A DNA stretch of 10,305 nucleotides, from positions 1 to 10,305 of the forward strand of contig CAITBU010000158.1 in NCBI GenBank assembly GCA_903890595.1. Direction: 5' to 3'. The notes beneath the pieces are model-generated. The model was not told the origin of the DNA and did no database searches. It worked only from the letters and a program-made list of their open reading frames with translations. The stretch is from an uncultured Holophagaceae bacterium. Lineage in GTDB: Bacteria > Acidobacteriota > Holophagae > Holophagales > Holophagaceae. This document shows positions 6,741-10,305 of the stretch, one piece after another (the first letter of the stretch is position 1; each line of letters opens with the position of its first letter). A program made the translations under genes and the position numbers.

Positions 6741-7743
6741 GGTCTTCAGCGGCCTCCAAGAGGCCCCGCTCCGCCAGCCAGGCATCGTTGAAGATGCTGC
6801 TGAGGTAGCGCCCAGCGCCATCGGGGAACACTGTCACGATGCGGGCTGGCCGGTCTCTGGGGGGCAGGGCGAGGGCCACCTGGCGCACCGCCCACAGGGC
6901 CGCCCCGCTGGAGCCGCCGCCCAGGATGCCCTCTTCCCGCACCAGGCGCCGGGTGTGGTGGAAAGCCTGGCGGTCTGTCACCTGGACCATGTCATCGATG
7001 AGGTCGAACTCCATGGTGTTGATGAGGAACTCGTCCCCCAGGCCCTCCAGCTTGTAGGGGCCGGCCTGCAGGTCCTTCTTGCCGCGGAAGTGGTCGGTGA
7101 ACACCGAGCCCACGGGGTCCACGGCGATGACCTTGATCTTCGGATCCTGCTCCTTGAGGAAGCGGCCCACGCCGCCGATGGTGCCGCCGGTGCCTGCTCC
7201 TGCCACCAGCAGGTCGATGCGCCCCTCCATCTGCTCCCAGATCTCGGGACCGGTGCCGTGGTAGTGGGCAGCGTTGTTCTCGCGGTTGCCGTGCTGGTCG
7301 GGGAAGTAGCAGCCGGGCGTCTCCCGGGCCAGGCGGGGGGTGATGTTGTTGTAGCTGTCCGGGTGCTCCGGCGGCAGGCTCGTGTCGGCCTTGTGGACCT
7401 CGGCCCCCAGGGCCAGCAGCTGGTTCAGCTTCTCCTGGGAGATGGTGTCGCGCACCACCACCTTGATGCGGTAGCCCTTCTGGATGGCCATGAGGGCCAG
7501 GCCCATGGCCGTGTTGCCCGAGGAGTTCTCGATGATCAGGTCCCCGGGCTTGAGGCGCCCGTCCCGCTCAGCGGCTTCGATCATGTACTTGGAAATGCGG
7601 TCCTTGCTACTGCCCATGGGGTTCATGAACTCGAGCTTGGCGAAGACCTCCGCCGGCAGGTCCGCCGCCACCCGGCGCAGGCGTACCAGCGGCGTGTTGC
7701 CGATGGCCTCCAGCACACTCTCGCAGGGCTTTCGGTACCTCAT
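6730..7743 (-). CDS. cbs: Cystathionine beta-synthase-like PLP enzyme, without CBS domains
   Basis: A 337-residue fold-type II PLP enzyme. Motifs: AIGNTPLVRL (13-22), the Schiff-base lysine Lys47 in GSSKDRIS, substrate loop NSSGNT (73-78), phosphate-binding loop GTGGT (184-188), AVDPVGS (207-213), EGLGDEF (233-239), GGGSSG (275-280) and PDGAGRY (307-313). The VDPxGS, EGxGxxF and C-terminal SSIFNDAWLAERGLL stretches resemble the catalytic core of eukaryotic cystathionine beta-synthase more than CysK. It therefore probably condenses serine with homocysteine, though O-acetylserine sulfhydrylase activity cannot be excluded. There is no C-terminal Bateman (CBS) module, so SAM activation of the human type is not expected. 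The loop reads SSGNTA where relatives mostly have TSGNTG. ATG 7743 has a GGGAGG Shine-Dalgarno. The 3' end overlaps the E1 beta gene by 11 nt; the gene diverges from the thioesterase. Confidence 0.92.
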   Translation of the reverse strand: MRYRKPCESVLEAIGNTPLVRLRRVAADLPAEVFAKLEFMNPMGSSKDRISKYMIEAAERDGRLKPGDLIIENSSGNTAMGLALMAIQKGYRIKVVVRDTISQEKLNQLLALGAEVHKADTSLPPEHPDSYNNITPRLARETPGCYFPDQHGNRENNAAHYHGTGPEIWEQMEGRIDLLVAGAGTGGTIGGVGRFLKEQDPKIKVIAVDPVGSVFTDHFRGKKDLQAGPYKLEGLGDEFLINTMEFDLIDDMVQVTDRQAFHHTRRLVREEGILGGGSSGAALWAVRQVALALPPRDRPARIVTVFPDGAGRYLSSIFNDAWLAERGLLEAAEDHGD

Positions 7744-7749
7744 GGGGAT

Positions 7750-7755
7750 CCTCCC
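7750..7755 (-). promoter_or_regulatory. Strong ribosome binding site of the cbs-like gene
   Basis: GGGAGG on the minus strand lies 6 nt before ATG 7743 and supports that start. It contrasts with the two plus-strand genes nearby, which lack such a site. Confidence 0.75.
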
Positions 7756-7825
7756 GGAACCAGTATGACCGGGCCCCGGGCGGGGACCGGCATCGGCCTT
7801 CCCGTGCGGATGGGCGGCAACGGGT

Positions 7826-7831
7826 GATAAT
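7826..7831 (+). promoter_or_regulatory. -10-like hexamer of the thioesterase gene; likely leaderless start
   Basis: GATAAT differs from TATAAT at one base and is followed by exactly 6 nt (CAACCC) and then the ATG. A transcript starting about 7 nt after a -10 box would begin at the A of the start codon. No convincing -35 box is visible 16-18 nt upstream, and there is no Shine-Dalgarno at normal distance. The 94-nt gap between the divergent genes (7744-7837) holds this site and the cbs ribosome binding site, and nothing else I can recognise. Confidence 0.5.
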
Positions 7832-7837
7832 CAACCC

Positions 7838-8326
7838 ATGCCCCAGTCCGCCCGCAAGACCTCCCCGATCGTCTTCGAACCCGAGTTCATCGCCGGGCTG
7901 AAGGACATCTTCGAGGACAAGATCGTCTTCAACCGGGTCCTGGGCCTGAAGATTACGGAGCTGACCCCGGAGCGGGCCCGGGCCCGGATCGACATGCGCA
8001 ACGAATTGGTGGGTCACTATTCCTTCAACCGGGTCCATGGCGGCGTCATCAGTGCCGGGCTGGATGCCATGGGGGGGCTGGCGGTGATGGCCGCCATCGG
8101 CGCCCGCCACATGGACGAGACGCCCACCGAGCGCCTGCACCGCTTTGGCAAGCTGGGCACCATCGACCTGCGCATCGACTACCTGCGTCCCGGCGTGGGC
8201 GAATACTTCGAGCTGCGCGCCGAGGTCATGCGCCTGGGCTCCCGGGTGGCCTCCACCCGCATGGAGTTCCTGAGCGCCGACGGCACCCTGCTGTCCACCG
8301 GTGCCGCTGCCTACATCGTCTCCTGA
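7838..8326 (+). CDS. yigI: YigI-type hotdog-fold acyl-CoA thioesterase
   Basis: A 162-residue single-domain hotdog-fold protein, the usual size for the PaaI/YigI thioesterases that hydrolyse acyl-CoA to free acid and CoA in the cytoplasm. The catalytic region RVHGGVISAGLDAMGG (65-80) has the HGG (67-69) at the start of the long helix and Asp76, the expected catalytic acid. The segment RFGKLGTIDLRIDYLRPG (102-119) closely recalls E. coli YigI, a medium/long-chain acyl-CoA thioesterase, rather than PaaI. There is no signal peptide or membrane segment. The start is supported by the -10-like box 6 nt upstream. It is 60 nt upstream of recN in the same direction, but recN seems to have its own promoter, so a shared function is not implied. 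Chain-length preference is unknown. Confidence 0.9.
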   Translation: MPQSARKTSPIVFEPEFIAGLKDIFEDKIVFNRVLGLKITELTPERARARIDMRNELVGHYSFNRVHGGVISAGLDAMGGLAVMAAIGARHMDETPTERLHRFGKLGTIDLRIDYLRPGVGEYFELRAEVMRLGSRVASTRMEFLSADGTLLSTGAAAYIVS

Positions 8327-8374
8327 CCAGCTCCCGCGGCGGGGGTTCCACCCGTCCACCCCTCACGGCCCCGC

Positions 8375-8380
8375 TAGACT
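8375..8380 (+). promoter_or_regulatory. -10-like hexamer of recN; likely leaderless start
   Basis: TAGACT fits the TANNNT core of a -10 box, and the ATG at 8387 follows after 6 nt (GATCCC), the same geometry as at the thioesterase gene. No Shine-Dalgarno precedes recN and no clear -35 box is seen. No known SOS (LexA) box was recognised in the 60-nt gap 8327-8386. Confidence 0.4.
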
Positions 8381-8386
8381 GATCCC

Positions 8387-10069
8387 ATGCTGTCCTCGCT
8401 CCGAATTCAGAACCTGGCCCTGGTGGAGGACCTGTCCCTGGACTGGTCCCCTGGGTTCACCGTGCTGACGGGCGAGACGGGGGCTGGCAAGTCCCTGCTG
8501 GTGGACGCCCTGTCCCTGCTGGTGGGGGCCCGGGGTGACATGGACCTGGTGCGCCACGGGGCGGATCGGGCCCTGGTGGAGGCCGTGGTCGAGGGTCCTT
8601 TCGAGACCTGGCAGGCCTTCCTGGCCGGTCGGGGCCTGCCAGAAGAACAGCCCGTCGTGCTGCGCCGGGAAGTCGGCTCGGGCCGCAGTCGCGCCTGGAT
8701 CAACGGGGCCAGCGTGGCTCTGGGGGACCTGCGGGAGGCGGGTCGCCTCTGGATGCGCCTCACCAGCCAGCACGACCACCAGTCCCTCCTTGGGGAAGAC
8801 CGGCACCTGGCCCTGGTGGACGAAGTGCTGGGCATCACCCCGGACCTGGAGCCTCTGGTGGCTGCCGTGCGGGAAGCCGAGGCCGCCCTCAAGGCCCGGC
8901 AGCGCAGCGAGGCCGAGCGCGAGCACCGCCTGACGGAGCTGGCCGAGGCCCTGGCGGATCTGGCCAAGCTGGCCCCCCGGCCCGGTGAGTGGGAGCAACT
9001 TAAAGCCGAGCGGGAGCCCCTGCGCCACTCGGTGCAGCTCGAGCAGGCCTTCCGGGAGGCCGTGGAGGCCCTGGACGAGGGTCTGCCCAAGGTCGAGCTG
9101 GCCATGAAGGCCCTGTCCCGGGCCAGCCTCCACCTGCCAGATGCAGCCCCCGAACAGGATCGCCTGCGCTCAGCCGCCCTGGAGCTGGAGGACCTGCTGG
9201 CCCTCTGCCAGGAACAGGCAGGGCGCTGGTCGGGAGGTGGGGCCGATCGCATCGAGGCCCTCGAGGCTCGGCTGGCCCTGTACGAGCGCCTGGCCCGGCG
9301 CCACCGCTGCGAGCCCGAGGATCTGCGGACCCGCCACCAGGCCCTGACGGATGAGCAGCGCTCCCTCCTTGCTGGAGATGCCCCACTGAAGGAGCTGGCC
9401 GCCACCCTCGCCAAGGCCGCCGAGGCCTACCGTGCCACCGCTGAGGTCCTCCATGGCCGCCGCAGCCAGGCCATTCCCGCCCTGGAGACCGAGGTTCGCC
9501 GCCGCCTGGACCGCCTGGGCATGGCGGGGGCCCGGATCCAGATTCGACTGTCTCTGGCCAGCGACTCCGGCAGCCCTGTGCTGCAGGGGGGGCATCCCGT
9601 AAAGGTGGCCGCCCAGGGCTTCTCGGCCCTGGTCCTGTGGATCGAGCCCAACCCCGGGGAGGGCTTCCGCCCCCTGGTTCGCATCGCCTCCGGGGGCGAG
9701 CTGAGCCGCCTCATGCTGGCCCTGGTGGGTGCGGGTTTGGCCCTGGGCGAGGGGGCTCCAGAGGGCCTCACCCTGGTCCTCGACGAGATCGATGCTGGCC
9801 TGGGCGGCGAGACGGCTCTGGCCGTGGGCCATGCGGTGGCGGAGCTGGGCCGCAGCCACCAGGTGCTGGCCGTCACCCATCTGGCCCAGGTGGCAGCGCG
9901 GGCGGACCGCCATGGTCGCCTGTGGAAGGAGACCGAGGGTGGCCGCACCCGCAGCTCCCTGGCCTGGGTGGCCGAGGGCGAGCGAGACCGGGAGCTGGCG
10001 CGCCTGCTATCCGGGCACCCCGATCGCCCCGAAGCCCTGCGCCACGCCAAGACCCTCCTGGAGGGGTGA
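8387..10069 (+). CDS. recN: DNA repair protein RecN (SMC-like ATPase)
   Basis: A 560-residue SMC-family ATPase that acts at DNA double-strand breaks in recombinational repair; the length is typical of RecN. It starts with the family signature MLSSLRIQNLALVEDL. Walker A is GETGAGKS (29-36, Lys35), and QHDHQ (128-132) matches the RecN QHxHQ-type motif. Residues about 150-345 are rich in Glu, Arg, Leu and Ala with heptad character, forming the antiparallel coiled coil that separates the two ATPase halves. The C-terminal half carries the ABC signature SGGELSR (435-441), Walker B TLVLDEIDAGLGG with Asp466-Glu467, and VTHLAQVAARAD with the H-loop histidine. All catalytic elements are present, so the protein should be functional. 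It is followed by a strong terminator at 10107-10148. Confidence 0.97.
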   Translation: MLSSLRIQNLALVEDLSLDWSPGFTVLTGETGAGKSLLVDALSLLVGARGDMDLVRHGADRALVEAVVEGPFETWQAFLAGRGLPEEQPVVLRREVGSGRSRAWINGASVALGDLREAGRLWMRLTSQHDHQSLLGEDRHLALVDEVLGITPDLEPLVAAVREAEAALKARQRSEAEREHRLTELAEALADLAKLAPRPGEWEQLKAEREPLRHSVQLEQAFREAVEALDEGLPKVELAMKALSRASLHLPDAAPEQDRLRSAALELEDLLALCQEQAGRWSGGGADRIEALEARLALYERLARRHRCEPEDLRTRHQALTDEQRSLLAGDAPLKELAATLAKAAEAYRATAEVLHGRRSQAIPALETEVRRRLDRLGMAGARIQIRLSLASDSGSPVLQGGHPVKVAAQGFSALVLWIEPNPGEGFRPLVRIASGGELSRLMLALVGAGLALGEGAPEGLTLVLDEIDAGLGGETALAVGHAVAELGRSHQVLAVTHLAQVAARADRHGRLWKETEGGRTRSSLAWVAEGERDRELARLLSGHPDRPEALRHAKTLLEG

Positions 10070-10106
10070 GCGGGTGGGCCCGGCCAAGAAACTTTAAGCG
10101 TGAAAT

Positions 10107-10148
10107 ATCATCAAAAAGAGCCGCCAAGTGGCGGCTCTTTTTGATGAT
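10107..10148. terminator. Bidirectional intrinsic terminator after recN, perfect 19-bp stem
   Basis: The left arm (10107-10125) and right arm (10130-10148) are perfectly complementary over 19 bp around an AAGT loop. The core GAGCCGCC/GGCGGCTC is flanked by A5 on the left and T5 on the right, so a U-tract forms on either strand. It ends recN on the plus strand and could stop a convergent transcript as well. The outer ATCATC/GATGAT pairs beyond the A/T tracts extend the stem more than termination needs. Confidence 0.9.
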
Positions 10149-10184
10149 GTACAAGGATCTACCGCAATACTGTTAGTTTAGGCC

Positions 10185-10212
10185 TTGACTAATGGCCAGA
10201 GTCGCTTATTTT
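10185..10212 (+). promoter_or_regulatory. Promoter of the transposase gene
   Basis: A -35 box TTGACT (10185-10190) and a -10 box TATTTT (10207-10212) are separated by 16 nt, and transcription would start shortly before the AGGAGG ribosome binding site. The sequence is sigma70-like and AT-richer than the neighbouring genes. Confidence 0.5.
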
Positions 10213-10217
10213 TCAAT

Positions 10218-10223
10218 AGGAGG
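10218..10223 (+). promoter_or_regulatory. Ribosome binding site of the transposase gene
   Basis: AGGAGG lies 5 nt before a GTG codon and fixes the start of the partial transposase at that GTG. Confidence 0.75.
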
Positions 10224-10228
10224 CGACT

Positions 10229-10305
10229 GTGGCGAGAACCGAGGCAAAGCTCCCGGAGGGGAGTCGTATCACGGACTACATCAGCCTTGGCGTGGTGGCC
10301 AAGAC
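10229..10305 (+). CDS. IS4-family-like transposase, N-terminal fragment cut by window edge
   Basis: A GTG start with an ideal AGGAGG at 5 nt opens a frame that runs off the window after 25 codons plus 2 nt. The peptide VARTEAKLPEGSRITDYISL and the following GVVAK resemble the N-terminal domain of IS4-family transposases, where a 'LPEGSRITDYISLGV' segment precedes 'TFP'. That assignment rests on recalled family resemblance over a very short stretch. The DDE catalytic residues would lie outside the window, so integrity cannot be judged. The less GC-rich upstream region agrees with acquired DNA. Confidence 0.7.
   Translation, partial: MARTEAKLPEGSRITDYISLGVVAK

Larger units (their letters stand above)
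10149..10305 (+). mobile_element. Left part of an IS4-family-like insertion sequence; boundary not resolved
   Basis: After the recN terminator the base composition becomes less GC-rich, and a promoter, ribosome binding site and transposase start follow. The real left end lies somewhere between about 10149 and 10184. The terminal inverted repeat and target duplication cannot be defined, because the right end is outside the window. A short GGCC...GGCC inverted repeat lies at 10181-10196, overlapping the -35 box. Confidence 0.45.

Noticed and set aside
6715..7827. 370-codon plus-strand open frame
   Set aside because: It mirrors the cbs-like gene on the minus strand, which carries the PLP lysine and binding loops; no domain is visible in the plus frame.
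8327..8386. Possible terminator CTCCC/GGGGG between the thioesterase gene and recN
   Set aside because: The stem is only about 5 bp with a G-T pair and no U-tract, so it is indistinguishable from chance in such GC-rich DNA.
8363..9913. Minus-strand open frames opposite recN (8363-9133, 8407-9414, 9170-9913)
   Set aside because: recN on the plus strand has intact Walker A, signature and Walker B motifs; the opposite frames are compositional shadows.
1..10305. CRISPR arrays, tRNA or rRNA genes, tandem repeats
   Set aside because: None seen by eye on either strand. Recurrent GGCCAGGGC-like strings reflect Leu/Ala/Gly codon bias in GC-rich coding DNA.

Overview
The window is a dense, very GC-rich bacterial chromosome segment with strong G/C preference at third codon positions. 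It carries a one-carbon and sulfur amino-acid block on the minus strand, a divergent two-gene block on the plus strand, and the left edge of an insertion sequence at the right end. Gene content, the SAM-I riboswitch and the codon bias would suit an Acidobacteriota relative (Holophagae/Geothrix type). That placement is a guess from general resemblance; nothing here proves it.

Layout. Positions 1-5535 (minus strand, read right to left) form a tight three-gene unit: a fusion of a homocysteine-methyltransferase-like domain with methylenetetrahydrofolate reductase (3667-5535), a small 2Fe-2S ferredoxin (3389-3673) and cobalamin-dependent methionine synthase MetH (3387 to beyond position 1). The first two genes overlap by 7 nt and the last two are 1 nt apart. 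The unit is preceded by a well-formed SAM-I (S-box) riboswitch (5600-5698), with a hairpin next to the start codon that may be its expression platform. Together these make a SAM-controlled methionine-regeneration operon: the reductase makes 5-methyl-THF, MetH uses it to methylate homocysteine, and the ferredoxin is a plausible electron carrier for MetH reactivation or for the reductase.

Positions 5772-7743 (minus) hold an overlapping pair: a cystathionine beta-synthase-like PLP enzyme and an E1 beta subunit of a 2-oxo acid dehydrogenase with no E1 alpha partner in the window. Transsulfuration yields 2-oxobutyrate, which such dehydrogenases can oxidise, so the pair may link homocysteine removal to 2-oxobutyrate use (inference).

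Positions 7838-10069 (plus) carry a YigI-type hotdog acyl-CoA thioesterase and the DNA-repair ATPase RecN. Both start codons sit exactly 6 nt after a -10-like hexamer and lack a clear Shine-Dalgarno, which suggests leaderless transcripts. RecN is followed by a perfect 19-bp-stem bidirectional terminator (10107-10148). The last ~77 nt are the start of an IS4-family-like transposase with its own promoter and ribosome binding site.

The most notable points are the loss of two of three zinc-ligand cysteines in the homocysteine-methyltransferase-like domain of the fusion protein, while MetH next door keeps all three, and the ferredoxin placed between the two folate/B12 enzymes.
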